47,309 bases of DNA from Haplomitrium mnioides (GCA_049999725.1 JBNGIS010020575.1:1-47309), one strand, 5' to 3'; numbered from the stretch's first letter, positions 1-11,197 are shown. Made by a program: numbers and translations. Notes: generated by a model from the sequence alone, not told the origin.

Positions 1-8
1 GAGATTTT

Positions 9-436
9 GAGATGCATGGAACAAAAGGAGTAAGTGGCTCATTTGCTTAAGGATGGTAGAGAGTTAGAGATGCATGGAACAAAAGGAGTGAGTGGCTCAT
101 TTGCTAAAGGCCGATAGAGAGTTAGAGATGCATGGAACAAAAGGAGTGAGTGGCTGATTTGCTAAAGGCTAGTAGATAGTTAGAGATGCATGGAAGGAGT
201 GAGTGGCTCATTTGCTAAGGGCTGGTAGAGAGAAAGAGATGCATGGAAAAAAAGGACTGAGTCGCTCATTTGCTAAAGGCTGGTAGACAATTAGAGATGC
301 ATGGAACAAAAGGAGTGAGTGGCTCATTTGCTAAAGGCTGATAGAGAGTTAGAGATGCATGGACTAATAGGAGTGAGTGGCTCATTAACTAAAGGCTGGT
401 AGAGAGTTTGAGATGCATGGAACAAAAGGAGTGAGT
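9..436. repeat. 58-bp tandem repeat, about 7.4 copies
   Basis: Units start with GAGATGCATGGA at 9, 67, 125, 183, 236, 294, 352 and 410, so the period is 58 bp. The fourth unit is 53 bp because five bases are missing. Copies differ by a few substitutions and the last one breaks off near 436. The array starts at the window edge and may continue to the left. No unit has an open frame through the array. It is a minisatellite or satellite edge of unknown function. Confidence 0.95.
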
Positions 437-2430
437 TTTAGGGAGAGTTTTTGGCTATGATGGATCTGTAGAAAATTTTGTGAGAAGAAAAATCTTAAGT
501 ATGAACTCCCACCTTCCGTAGGTTGATTTGCTCGAATGAAGCATTGATTCAGAACTGCAGAAATTAAAGATCCTTGATTTTGAGAGATTTCAGTAGGTTG
601 GTCGTTGGCTACACTTCAAGAGAAAGGCATCAGCTCTTCAGATATCTAGAGGATTACTATAACCTAAGAGGAAGAAGAGCATTGCGGTTTTGGAATTACA
701 GTGCTGATAAGTGAATTGACAGAATAAAGAAATTGAGGTGGTTTGGTTATCATCGCAGTGTCTACTCGAGCATGCTCCATCTATAGTTGAGGAAGAATTC
801 GACGTTTAATGAAGTGAAGAATGGTCGGAGCTGCAAGAAGATGAGACCTCCAATTCTTACTTGTTGATGCGCTCTATCAAGGCTGATGGATTTGTAGGTT
901 GGTAACAAAGAAGGGCTTCTTCATGCAGAGACAAGTTTGGTCTTCCCTTCCCTACGTTGAAGAAAGATCCCTGTTCCACGAGCTGCACTTAGTCCAAGCT
1001 AAACATGGGTGGAAGGAACTTCCATGGAGGATTTGATTGTGGTTGTCGTCGATGGTAAATGGGGACAGGCTCTTCTCACGTGCAGACATTGTCGATCGTC
1101 TGGTTTCTTGAACATGAAGAACGTTGGCTCTGGCCCTCCTATGCTGCAAGAGGCCACACATAGCTGAAGTCTTTGCGCGTCTTGGAAGGAGTTGATCCAG
1201 AAGTGAATGTCGCTCAAATTTGACTACAGAGGAAATCGACGCAGGATGGAGTTTCTGACCAACTCCGTGTCATGGGCTGATGGTGATGGGCTCTAAGCTC
1301 GGATTCTGTATAATTGGTAGACTTCGTTGATCTTGCCGATTTGAAGGGACAAATGGCTTCACAATGATAGTCCAGACCTTCAGTCGGCTACCAAAAATTG
1401 GCAGTAGTAGCCAGCTCGTTTCCCTTGCATTGCAAGAAAGAGGAGACACATCGACAGGTGCAGGGAACAAGTGGAAGCAAGCTTGTTGCTCTCCAAGGAT
1501 GTGATGCAGACACAGTGAATGCAGTTGTCGGATAGATAGAAGGAACGTGACAGAGAGAAGGAGAAAGATCAAGAGAAGGAGAACGACTGGCAGAAGCTAA
1601 GCTCTAAAGACAGAATGAGAAAGGGAGAAAGAGAAGACGCCTGATCGCATTCTAGTTAGAAATTTGTCTTTCATCCTTGTTTCCACAAGAGAAACTGTTC
1701 CTCTGTGTAGTCTGTGTGTGTGAGTTGTGTTACATGTGTGCAATAGTTTAAGCCTATTCATGTTTGAATGTTTTAAGTAGGTGTTTTAAATGGAAGTATT
1801 ATGTGATGTGTTTTTGGTTGTGATGGGGTGTGTGTGAGTGTTTGGACTTACCTTAGAGGGGATAAATTAGAAGTTGTGATTCTGGCTATGAGCTGAACAT
1901 ACAAATAGTATTATGTATTGGCCCAAATCATGACATATGTTTATTCAAAATTATCATTTTGCACATGTCTCTGCAGTTGGATATTGTCTTTACATATGCC
2001 TTGAGTATTTTTGCATAGTCCATTTTACAACACAACTAAATTCAAACGTTTCTATTTTATTTCTTTTTGTTATTGACATTCAAGTCGACCTAAACCTGAA
2101 TTCAGACCAGCAAACGAAGACCAACCATATCAACAAGTTGACTAGAGGTCCTATCTCGGTCCTAAGGAAAAGGAAAGACCCTCACTACCACTCGAGTTTT
2201 GGCAGACATGAGTTTTAGCAGACGTTACGACCACCATGACCGAGATATCTCCCTAAATAGCTCGAGTAGCATGATGCCTTGAAGTGTGGAGGTTGTCTGT
2301 ACTATTCCTATTGAAGCTGAACCAAAGTGAACTGAACCTCTCATGCATTACTTAAGAGTACTAGTGTGCCTCATGAGCATACAAACCTGCAAGTTAGAAC
2401 ATATACTGCAACCTATCTAAGGTAAGGTTC
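437..2430. other. No recognisable gene
   Basis: Open frames here are short and unconvincing on both strands. Around 1440-1650 the + strand is purine-rich and would encode a Glu/Lys/Arg-rich coiled-coil-like stretch, but stops interrupt it. This could be the remnant of a charged protein or simple low-complexity DNA. From 1660 the DNA is AT-richer. The 5' end of element A must lie in or just after this stretch, but I could not locate it. Confidence 0.5.
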
Positions 2431-2650
2431 CTTCTATGCCTTGCGCTAGATCTAGCACGCGCATAGAGTTAAGGAGTGAACACAATGTGTGCATAGGATT
2501 AAGGACTGAACTCAATGTGTGCATAAGATCCAAGACTCAACCTTCTGCACGTAGTGGATCTTTAATGTTTTTCAAGCAATTAAAGTTTAATCTTTTTGAT
2601 GACTACTACAAAAGATCAACATATAGAAGTTCAAGTCATAATGTCCAAAT

Positions 2651-5600
2651 GGTTGTGGACCTTTCTTCGTCATCACTAGATGACGAAGACAACGTTGAAG
2701 ATTCAAATTTGTTTGTTCAAAACACAAAAAAAAAAATAGAATCATATTTTTGTTTCAATTTTGGAGATGATATATGTCACCGTCGACACCACTCAAACAA
2801 CAAGTGATTTCTAGTCAAATTAGATCTCTAAACATGAATGGAAGATCCTCTAGAAACCAAAATCATTTGGAGGAATCTTCAAAGAATAGTTTAGGAAATG
2901 ATTCAAGTAAAAGGTCTCAATCAATCAACATTTCTATGGAGCTATTGCCAAGAGCACTGATTGGTTTACAAAAAAATTTTTCTTATGCTTAAGATTTTGT
3001 TTTGGTGTGGTCTAGTTCTCCCACATCTCAAGGTGGTTTACATCGATAAAAAACTTATTTCGAGAGAACAAAAAATGTTATTGATGATGCCCAAGATCTC
3101 AAAGATAATGCTTTATCTCTGATGTTTGGATTTTCCTACAGATTGAATCGACTGACTAAACATAAGAGTTCTTTGTGTGAGTTAAAACCCAAATACATAA
3201 ATACTTTACGTGAAAATTCTTCACCGAAAGTCCATCCTAATGAGAGTTTTATGAAGAAAAAGCTCGATCCGATATGTCATTTGAAATTGAGGAGAATTTC
3301 ATGTTGTCAAAATAATTGTTTGTTGTTGTGCAAGATAGATTTTTTTAAAAGTGTGAGGGAAATGTGTTTTCAACAAAGCATGAAGAATCAAGATATTAGA
3401 TTATAGTGGAGAATACCAAGAAAAGACTCTGATATTGGCAATTGATTTACTCTACTTGACAATACCGTTGTTTGTAGAAAAGCCTTCAAATTAATATTAG
3501 TAGTAGGGAATGATAGAATCCAAAGGATTTGAAATCTCTAAAACACATATCCTAGAGGCATTTTTAGAAATAGAGGATTATATTCTAAAGGAGTATTCAT
3601 ACGTGAAAAGATGGATAGCTTTTTCCATGGACAATGTGAGAGAATGTCCACTCACAAAGTTCATAACTTGTCGGATAATTTTACAAAATGGGAAGTTTAT
3701 AGCTACTACACAAGTTATTTAAAAGAGAAAGATCTCGGTTGCATTCTTAGTTTTTCTAGTTTTACAAAACATTGGAGAACTAATTTTAGGAAAAAAAATT
3801 CGTCTTGGAGTTCAACAAAGGTAGCAAATTTCTTCTCTTTTGAAACCTATAGCTATTATGATTCTCTTTTTATGAGACTCTAAGCTTAGTTGTAGAGATG
3901 TTATGCTTTCTCATCATATTCTAAAAATATACTTGAAGAAAATATTATGTTGATGGTCAAAAGTACTTGAGAATTGTGTTGGATGGAATGGATAAAAAAA
4001 AAACAACCATTTTGCACTAGCATTCACCACCAAAAAAACATTGAAAAAGATTGTTTGGTAGGTGTGCATGTTGTTGGTGCCTTAATATTTAACCTACAAA
4101 ACTTGAAAATCGACTCCAATTTGACAGTTACGGTGTTCAACAAAATATTATGTGACTTTGAAGGGTCACTCTCTCCCACTTTGTATCTTGAGCTGGACAA
4201 TACAACACGAGAGAATAAAAATTCCATCTTATTTGGATATGTTAGTCTTCTTATTGCCAAAAATGTTTTCCGAAAAATCAAGGTGGGATTTCTCATGGTT
4301 GGCCATACTAGAAAATCAAATTGATCAAATGTTCAGCATATTCTCAAAAAATTTGAAACATGTTAAAGCTTTCACGATTATGAGTCTTAGCGAGGCGCTA
4401 CAATTGTCTTATAATCCTAAACCACTTTCCTTTACTTATATCTTAGACTCATATGGACCGAAGAAACATATGAAATCTAGCTCAAAGTAGAAAAGAGGTG
4501 CATTTCTTTTACTTATATCTTTGACCCATACGGACCAAAAAAACATATGAAATCTAGCTCAAAGTACAAAAGAGGTTTCTTTCATTTACTTATATCTTAG
4601 ACTTTTGTAGACCGAAGAAGCAAATGAAATCACGTAACTTTTTTAATGGAAACTAGAAATTTCAAATTTTTCCTCCAACAACATCTCTCTCTGGTTCAAA
4701 TGATACATGATATTACTTTTAATCAACAATTCAAGTTCAAGTTGAGTGATTTGGAGGTAAAGATTTTGAGCAAACATCTTTCAATAGATGAATTTTGGCT
4801 ACTTCCGGATGGTATTTGTCAACTCAAGTGTCTACCTGAAGTGGAAAGAGAAACTTTAAGTTCAATGTTGATTCCTCTCAAGGCATATTTTGAAATCAAA
4901 CAATCTCAAAAGGAAGAAAAAGAAGTGATGCAGAGAAAGTGGTCTTTGCAATAATGAACAATATAAGCGAAAACAACTACAAGTTCTTCATAGATTCTGA
5001 TATTCAATGGTGGAATAACTTTTTCCTTGCCTAAAAAGAGATTACAGCTTACATCCTTGAAAGAAAAAGACAAGGACTCAAATCAAAATTCACCTTTACA
5101 TCTTTACAACCGGCAAATACTTGTAATTATTCTCAAAATATTGGTCTAAGTTCTCAATTTGATGCTCAATAGACAAAGGAAGATGTTTCAATAGAACATA
5201 TATTTTCTATATGTCGAGCAATCTACAATGGAGCACATAACATGATATACATGCACAAATTTGGCAACCTACATGAGGTGAAAGCACAAATGTTTATTTG
5301 TGCTGTTGCATCACTCAATCTAAAAAGTAGACCGTTTTGGATTGCCAAAGCTCTCAAAGTTTTGTCATTTAATAACAAAGAACCTCCCAACCCAAAACAA
5401 GTACGTCTTTAATGGTTTGCTTGTAAAGCTAAGGATGCAATTTTTGGACAATACTTTTCAAAAAAAATAGTAGCAACAAAAGGGAAATGCAAATCCAAGT
5501 AACATATATTGATGTACTTGATGTAAAAAAATCACAAATTTTTCTTTTAATTTTCTTCTCACACAAAAAACCAATTGAGAAAAACCACTCTAGCTATCAT

Positions 5601-5755
5601 GAAATCAAATCTATTTGAGTACAAAAGACTAAAAGCAATTAATCCTCACATATTTGAAAGAGATTCAATCAATGTTATTAACACTAAAGTATAATGTATT
5701 AATCTTGATTCATCTTCTAAAGTTGAATCCAAAGAACTCAATGCAAGTGACTAAA
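2651..5755 (+). pseudogene. DUF7869-like protein, copy A, broken
   Basis: The reading is pieced from several frames, with stops and frameshifts throughout. Features in order: an acidic Ser-rich N-terminal part; a Cys-Cys-x3-Cys cluster near 3302; VCRKAF (about 3469-3486); a Trp-rich stretch around 3760-3860; LDGMD near 3980-3995; HVVGALIFN (about 4068-4095); ELDNTTRENKN (4190-4222); GHT at about 4300; and a C-terminal block reading RPFWIAKALKVL near 5327-5362 that resembles BAH-type modules. As I recall the family, it carries the same series of motifs: Cys cluster, CRKAF, DGMDQ, QLDN..RENKN and GHTH..IDQ. At 4303-4312 an 8-for-7-base change shifts the frame and removes the second His and the Asp of GHTHD, which are intact in copy B. 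A 77-bp repeat block also interrupts it at 4427. Function is unknown; a transposase-like RNase H fold is inference. Confidence 0.65.
4427..4637 (+). repeat. 77-bp tandem repeat inserted in the copy A gene
   Basis: Three units begin with TTTACTTATATCT at 4431, 4508 and 4585 and share GACCGAAGAAACATATGAAA-like text. The block lies between the codons for PKP and the codons for a Val-Thr-(x)-Leu segment. Those codons are directly adjacent in copy B (near 46765-46775, reverse strand). The insertion is therefore specific to copy A and disrupts the frame. Confidence 0.85.
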
Positions 5756-6930
5756 GATATTTAGAAACTCCATTGTTTATTTTATATTTTTATTTTATGT
5801 TGTAATTTAAGTTTATTATTTTATAAAGTATCTAAGAATTTGTTCAAGAAATTTTGTTGATCTTATACACCACCTTTTACTTTTTAGTGTAAAACATTCC
5901 AAGTTTTCTTTTGTCTACTATGAATGAAACTTAAACATTTAATCATAATTTTCATTTGGTTTTTGAAAAAATTTTGATCTAAAATATAATTATATTCTTT
6001 ATTTTTTATTATTTTCCAAAATAGTTTTGGTATTATTGAAGCATCTGCCCAAATTAACTACTTAATCCTTTGCTTGCAAGAACTTTGACATAAAATTTGA
6101 AACTTTTTGCGCACTTTGACTATGTTGGAGCACTTTTTACAGCTTTTACTCTTAGATTCTGATTCAAAAAACCTAATCGTAGACGAGCCTAGAGTTTTCT
6201 ATGGAAAATAGAACCTTAAACGAATCTAGAATTGGATTTAAAAGACGGAATCGTATGCGCACATAGACTTTGATGAGCAATTCAAAACCTCATGCACACA
6301 AAAACTTTGTTGTGGAACTTGAAACCTATATTCAACATAATCTTTGTTGCCAAGTGCTTAGATGTTGAACTCGTATTCCTATGCACGCATAGACTTTGGT
6401 GTGGAAGTTGAAGCCTTCTACATGTACTAACTCTAATATACAACCCTCAACCTTCTACATGCAAAGACTACCGTGTAGAACTTAGATTCTAAACTACTCA
6501 AAGACTCTCTTGTAGAACTCGAAACCTTTTGTTTCAGAGATTCTGGTCCAAAACTTGGAGATAGTGCGTGTTTAGACTCTGAAGTAAATCTCTACAGCCA
6601 ATAACTTTTTTGATTCTTAACTATGACACTTTTGCATATATGATTCTCTAAATTATAAGAGATTTTGAATTGTTAAAACCTTATAAAGTATGCCCACTTT
6701 AACCTTTATGCGTATGGATTTTCAACTACAAAAGAAAGCTTATTTCTTGCTTGAACTTTAAAATAGAGCTCCAAAATCCATGCAATGTTTTGTTTTGTTG
6801 GTTATTGTGCCTTGGGATTCCAAACTCATTCCCTTGACTTCTAGTCTACTTGGGTTTTTTCCTCATGTTTTCTATTTTTTTTTTCAAAAAATAGGGTTTT
6901 AACAAGCACCATGTCTATGCGCGCATAGAG
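5756..6930 (+). repeat. 3' subterminal region with CpG-rich palindromic repeats
   Basis: No gene is visible. From about 6180 the AT-rich DNA carries spaced copies of a CTATGCGCGCATAG-type palindrome followed by ACTTTGRTGTGGAA-like text: near 6255 (TATGCGCACATAG), near 6380 (CTATGCACGCATAG) and a perfect 14-bp palindrome at 6915-6928. The same motif recurs in inverted orientation in copy B at 45055-45295. Spaced subterminal motifs like these are typical transposase-binding regions in CACTA and similar DNA transposons. That role here is inference. Confidence 0.65.
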
Positions 6931-7030
6931 NNNNNNNNNNNNNNNNNNNNNNNNNNNNNNNNNNNNNNNNNNNNNNNNNNNNNNNNNNNNNNNNNNNNNN
7001 NNNNNNNNNNNNNNNNNNNNNNNNNNNNNN
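6931..7030. other. Assembly gap, 100 N, in element A
   Basis: The run is exactly 100 N, a conventional placeholder. The flanks align to copy B at 44524 and 44183, so the missing sequence should be about 340 bp. The gap starts two bases after a perfect CpG palindrome. Confidence 0.95.
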
Positions 7031-7058
7031 ATGTTCTTGGTTCAAAGTAGCGGTTGTT

Positions 7059-8017
7059 GATAATAGAGGTTATGAGAAATGCGCTACAAAACAAAAGAAG
7101 AGTTTGGGACTCAATTATGAACTAAAACACTTACAAAAAATTTATTACTAAAACAAAAGGCTTCAAAAATAAGCAAGAAATATGAAGTCTACAACAAATA
7201 ACTATAGAAAGTCATGAAGACAAAACACGAGGTACAAAAAGTTTGACTGACAGATATGACTGCAATAACAATTAGTGAATAGGTTCTACAATGAAGATAA
7301 AGCAACAACTTATGGATGATATTTGGAATGACACAAAAAACATATGGAGAATGCGTATTAGACAAAGAGATGGCAATAGGTTGGCAATACATAGTCACTA
7401 CAAGATTTAGATAAAAGAAATAGTTGAATGTTTTTTACTTTGGAGTACATATTATATACAACCAGTGTAAAAGATAATAATGGCTCATTGCTACAAATGA
7501 AAAGGCTTGAAACTATAATATGCAATCTTAGAGCAAAATTGTGTAGCATCTAAATGTGGTCTACCGATATTAGACTTTTTAGCTAGACAGACATTGATGT
7601 GGAATACTATCATTCAAACATTTTATGAAAGAAATTGTAGTACGGTGTGTAGGAAAGAAAATACAATGCAAAGAGCTTAAAACCATTTCAATAGTCCAAA
7701 ACTTTACGAGAGTACAAAAAGTGTTCTTAGAGAGAGAATTCGCTTTATTTAAGTCTATCATGGAGAGTAAAGTATATATCCAAGACTGGGTAACCAAGTC
7801 TTACACTATTCAACATAACAAACCCAACTAGATCTACAACTAGACTACTCAAATGAATTCTAGTGGTTTTTAAATGTAAATCGTATTGAGACACTATGAA
7901 CTCCATCAACATTTGTGTTGGTAAAGCTTATATTGATCATTCAAACTCTACAAAAACACATAATAAAAAACAAAAACCTCACAACAAAAGAAGGGATATC
8001 AACAAAAAGCAATGTAG
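7059..8017. other. No recognisable gene, left flank of element L
   Basis: This AT-rich stretch lies between the end of element A and the target duplication of element L. The open frames at 7189-7549 (-), 7579-7797 (-) and 7625-7831 (+) overlap each other and match no family I know. It is probably old repeat DNA into which L inserted. Confidence 0.5.
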
Positions 8018-8022
8018 TCTTG
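8018..8022 (+). repeat. Left target-site duplication of element L
   Basis: TCTTG lies directly before the LTR start (TGTCACATCCC). The matching site after the right LTR is TCTTC at 28638-28642, one mismatch in five bases. Confidence 0.7.
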
Positions 8023-9410
8023 TGTCACATCCCTCCTTTAGGCCTTAACCTTCCAAGGTGCCACTTGGGAAGGCAATGCGAACAAAACACGGGAATCAGT
8101 TCTTTTATGAGATGGCCCCATTGCAAGTTATCTCTTTTGAGGCCTTAAGGAATTCCTCTTCACCTTCCAAGCCTTCCCACGGAGCAACAATCACTTCAGC
8201 AGCAATCTTGCTCGTTCACACTCAATGCCGAAATACACACGTACATGGACCAAGGTACTTCTAAGGCAATCCGTAGTATAATTCAGGAGTCCAAATCTGA
8301 ACTCAAAAACCTTGTGTACAAAACGGGAGCAAAAAACAATATCCAAAATACCCAGGAACAATGTCAATGGACCTAACTCCCCCTTCACAGGGTTGTCCCA
8401 GGGTTCAAACAAAGTGAAATACCGGTATACTCTTATTCCTATGTGCTTCTCAGAAAATACAAACATAAATCAAATCTAGCTAATACACACATTCATAAAT
8501 ACATACACACACACTTTGCACTCTGCCAAAATTGTATGCCACACAGAAACATAGGGACTGGCCTTCCCAGTAGACTCCTCTTCTCATCAACTCACAATTT
8601 CAACCATCCTTCAATCTTCCACCTACGCACCCCTTCTAGAGATTTTTCAACTTCCCTCGCGAGAAGCCCTGAATTTACTTCGAATCCTCAAGTTCAAAGG
8701 AGGATTTCTTTAAGTTCCACCTTTGGAAGATAGTCCTCTCAACTGCTAGCTACACACTCCACCCCGAACCTCGAATAGATCTTCTCCGCATTGCGCGGGC
8801 ACTAGCACAGCCACTCCCTTCTTGGCTCCACTTGAAAGATTAGACCAGAATGCACTTTGAGCATCTCTGAGATTGATGCTCCTACACAGATGATGTTGAG
8901 ACGACCCCAAGATCCCCCCTTGGCAGCCTCTCCCAAATTCAAGACAGATAGGATCCCCTTCAGCTTCACGTATTGATTCACCTCCAATACTGGTCCACCC
9001 ACATAAATGAGTTCACTTTGATTGCTCTAGCCTCTAGAGCTCTCCACCCAACGATTCTCGGTGCCCCTCCAATTCACCTCCACCCCTTCTAGCCCCCCCA
9101 CACGAGTTTACTTGCCCCACATAAATCTTCACTGAGATTCTTCCTTCTTTACCTCGTTGGGTCTTCTTGTCCCGAGATCGCTTGTGCGTCTCTAATTTGC
9201 ATACACACTAACCTGTAGAAAGTCCCAGCACCTCAATCTACACTCCTCGTGCCTCGTCACTTACGTGCCCATTCTCTTTGAAATGGTCATTTTTCTCGTT
9301 AGGCATGGGCTTCGGACACGACAACACCTGTCCCGACTATTTGCAGAATGATCCAAGTTTAACGGTCAGTTTCGAGGTTTTCTGTGTCTGGTCCAAAGTT
9401 TTTCGCAGAC

Positions 9411-9510
9411 TGGGATTCTGAAGAATCTTGCGGAACTGAGTCGGAAGAATCTCGCGGAACCGAGTTCGAAGAATCCCGCGGAACCAAGTCCGAAGAATCC
9501 TACAGAACCC
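9411..9510 (+). repeat. 24-bp repeat, about 4 copies, expanded only in the left LTR
   Basis: The unit is GAAGAATCCCGCGGAACC plus six bases, repeated about four times with substitutions. The equivalent place in the right LTR (about 27060-27105) has roughly one unit, so expansion or contraction happened after insertion. Confidence 0.8.
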
Positions 9511-9559
9511 TAGAGTCTGAGGTTGACTTTCTTCCGCAGCCGCCGTCCGACGCTATCTC

Positions 9560-10215
9560 CCAACTAGAAGTGAGACCGCCGCGCTGACCTGAGTTCTAAA
9601 GTTGACCACGGACCCTCCCCCGAAGGATCCCTTGGACAGGTGAGTCCAAAGAATCCCTCAGACTCCTAAGCCCGCAGTTGACTTTCTTCCGTAGGGCGCT
9701 GTCTGACACCGTCTTCAACTTGGAAGTTGGACCTCTGCGCTAACCTGCATCCGTAGTTGACCGCGGACTCTGATCCAAAGGATTCCTCGGACAGGTGAGT
9801 CCGAAGAACCCCTTGGACTCTTAAGTCTGAGGTTGACTTCCTTCCACAAGGCGCCGTCCGACGCCACTTTCTACTTGGAAGTTGGACCGCTGCGCTAACC
9901 TGCATATGTAGTTGACCGGGGACTCTGATCCGAAGGATTCCTTGGACAGGTGAGTCCGGAGAACCCTTCGGACTCCTAAGTCCGAGGTTGACTTCCTTCC
10001 GCAGGGCGCCATCCGACGCTAGAAACCTTGAAGTTGGACCACCATGCTGACCTGCATTTGTAGTTAACCCCAGACTCTGATCTGAAGGATTCCTCGGACA
10101 GGTGAGTCCAAAGAATCCCTCAAACTTCTGAATCCAAGGTTGACTTCCTTCCATAGAGCATCGTCTGACGTCGCTTTCCACTTGGAAGTTGGACCGCCGC
10201 CGAACCCTGGGTTCC
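9560..10215. repeat. About 153-bp tandem repeat in the L LTR, 4 copies
   Basis: The anchor GGACAGGTGAGTCC recurs at 9634, 9789, 9944 and 10095, a spacing of 151-155 bp. Each unit also carries GTTGACTTCCTTCC and CTTGGAAGTTGGACC-like blocks. The right LTR has the same four-unit array (see 27135-27800), so the array was present when L inserted. Confidence 0.9.
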
Positions 10216-11035
10216 GAGGTTGACCAATGGACTACGGAGTCCGAAGCCAACTACGGAACTTCGAATCATGGGTATTTCGTAGGACGGGAGTCCGAAGACA
10301 ACCTGACCTGAAGGGATCGTGTCCACACATTCCTTCGACAACGCTTCTGCCTTCTTCTTTTGAGACTTTCTTCGAAACCGCCGAGCATATTTTCAGGAGT
10401 TCAAAAATGCTTCGGACCCTAGTGAAGCCCATCCATGCCGAGGGAAACAAAGCGTCCCCCAATCCCCTAGCTCATTGTTGCCTCACGCGGATCTTCGCCT
10501 TCGCCCTCCTGCTCCCAACTGTTGTTCCTGAAAGTTTATGCTGCAGCATTTTACCTTACCTACGATCCTTTCCATCTTCTCTCGATCTTTGATTTCCATC
10601 CCGCGCTCTTGGTCCTCTTCATTTGTTCTCCGATCCTTCTCCACTTCCGAGGTCGCCTTTCGTTCCCCTTCTCGATTGATTGCTTCTGGCGAGTGTTCCG
10701 TTCCTCCCAGCTCGGGCCCCGATTCCTCCATTTCAATGATGCTTGCAGGATCTCTTTCGCTTCCTTCAATTTTTAGTGGTGTCCCTATTCGTCGATTGAC
10801 ATAGCTCCCTTTTCCAATTGCAAAGCGATCCCATGAGCAATTCTTCTGTCGACCTCCCTTCCTTCCCCACCATGGTCCAATTCCACTCCTCGAGTCTAGG
10901 CAATTCGCTTGTACTCGCTGATAGGAGTTGATCCGTTGCTTCTGGGGTACTTTAAAACTTACGAGAGGAGAATTGCTTCAATGTCGCCTTTGATTCCACA
11001 TATTCTTCCATAGTACCTCATGTCATCGGCTGACA

Positions 11036-11050
11036 TTACTCCCTCTTTTA
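11036..11050 (-). other. Polypurine tract of element L
   Basis: On the - strand the 3' LTR start (TGTCAGCC) is preceded by AAAAGAGGGAGTAA, a purine-rich tract in the expected position for plus-strand priming. Element M has a matching tract at 16213-16228. Confidence 0.7.
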
Positions 11051-11197
11051 GTGTGAAGCGTCCCTGCGAGCACCCTCCTCCGTTCCACTCTGCTAGTTGC
11101 CTCCTCCGAAGTGGCCGCTGCCTAGCTAGATACAAAGTTTCCGTTGCGCAATCGCAATACACTCACGCACTCACACACTCACTGGGTAAACCTTGGA

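Larger units (their letters stand above)
2430..7058 (+). mobile_element. Element A: DUF7869-type repeat unit (candidate DNA transposon)
   Basis: The unit holds a broken DUF7869-like gene (about 2651-5755) followed by about 1.3 kb of AT-rich DNA with CpG-rich palindromes. The reverse complement of 44156-45536 matches the 3' non-coding part (about 6661-7058), and homology stops at the same place in both copies, just after a CAAAGTAG-type sequence (7044-7058 here, 44156-44170 in copy B). A repeated unit with coding plus non-coding DNA and a shared end argues for a mobile element. The 5' boundary is a guess: short repeats with a TGTGCATAG core at about 2460-2535 resemble the 3' repeats and may mark the 5' subterminal region. 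No target-site duplication could be shown. Confidence 0.55.
8023..11035 (-). repeat. 3' LTR of element L
   Basis: It aligns along its length with 25721-28637. On the + strand it starts TGTCACATCCC and ends GGCTGACA, so it has TG...CA termini. It contains the CTCGCGAG block at 8651-8671, a 24-bp repeat at 9411-9510 and a 153-bp tandem repeat at about 9560-10215. Short open frames inside it (for example 9666-10250) follow the tandem repeat and are not genes. About 3 kb is long for a plant LTR. Confidence 0.9.

Noticed and set aside
9-436. Regularly spaced repeats that resemble a CRISPR array
   Set aside because: The whole 58-bp unit is repeated with no unique spacers, and the surroundings are plant retroelements, not prokaryotic DNA.
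1440-1660. Charged Glu/Arg-rich coding sequence on the + strand
   Set aside because: Several stops interrupt it and the composition alone explains the apparent protein; no domain is visible.
2080-2130. TATCAACAA near 2128 as the 5' terminal inverted repeat of element A
   Set aside because: Only nine bases match the reverse complement of the 3' end near 7058, and copy B does not share them. Chance is likely in AT-rich DNA.
2651-5755. The DUF7869-like gene as a host gene
   Set aside because: A second copy with the same 3' non-coding DNA lies in the window, and both are broken by stops and frameshifts. That fits a mobile repeat better than a host gene.
9666-10250. A 194-residue open frame on the - strand in the L LTR
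   Set aside because: It follows the 153-bp tandem array (153 is divisible by three) and repeats the same peptide; the other LTR breaks it. It is a by-product of the repeat.
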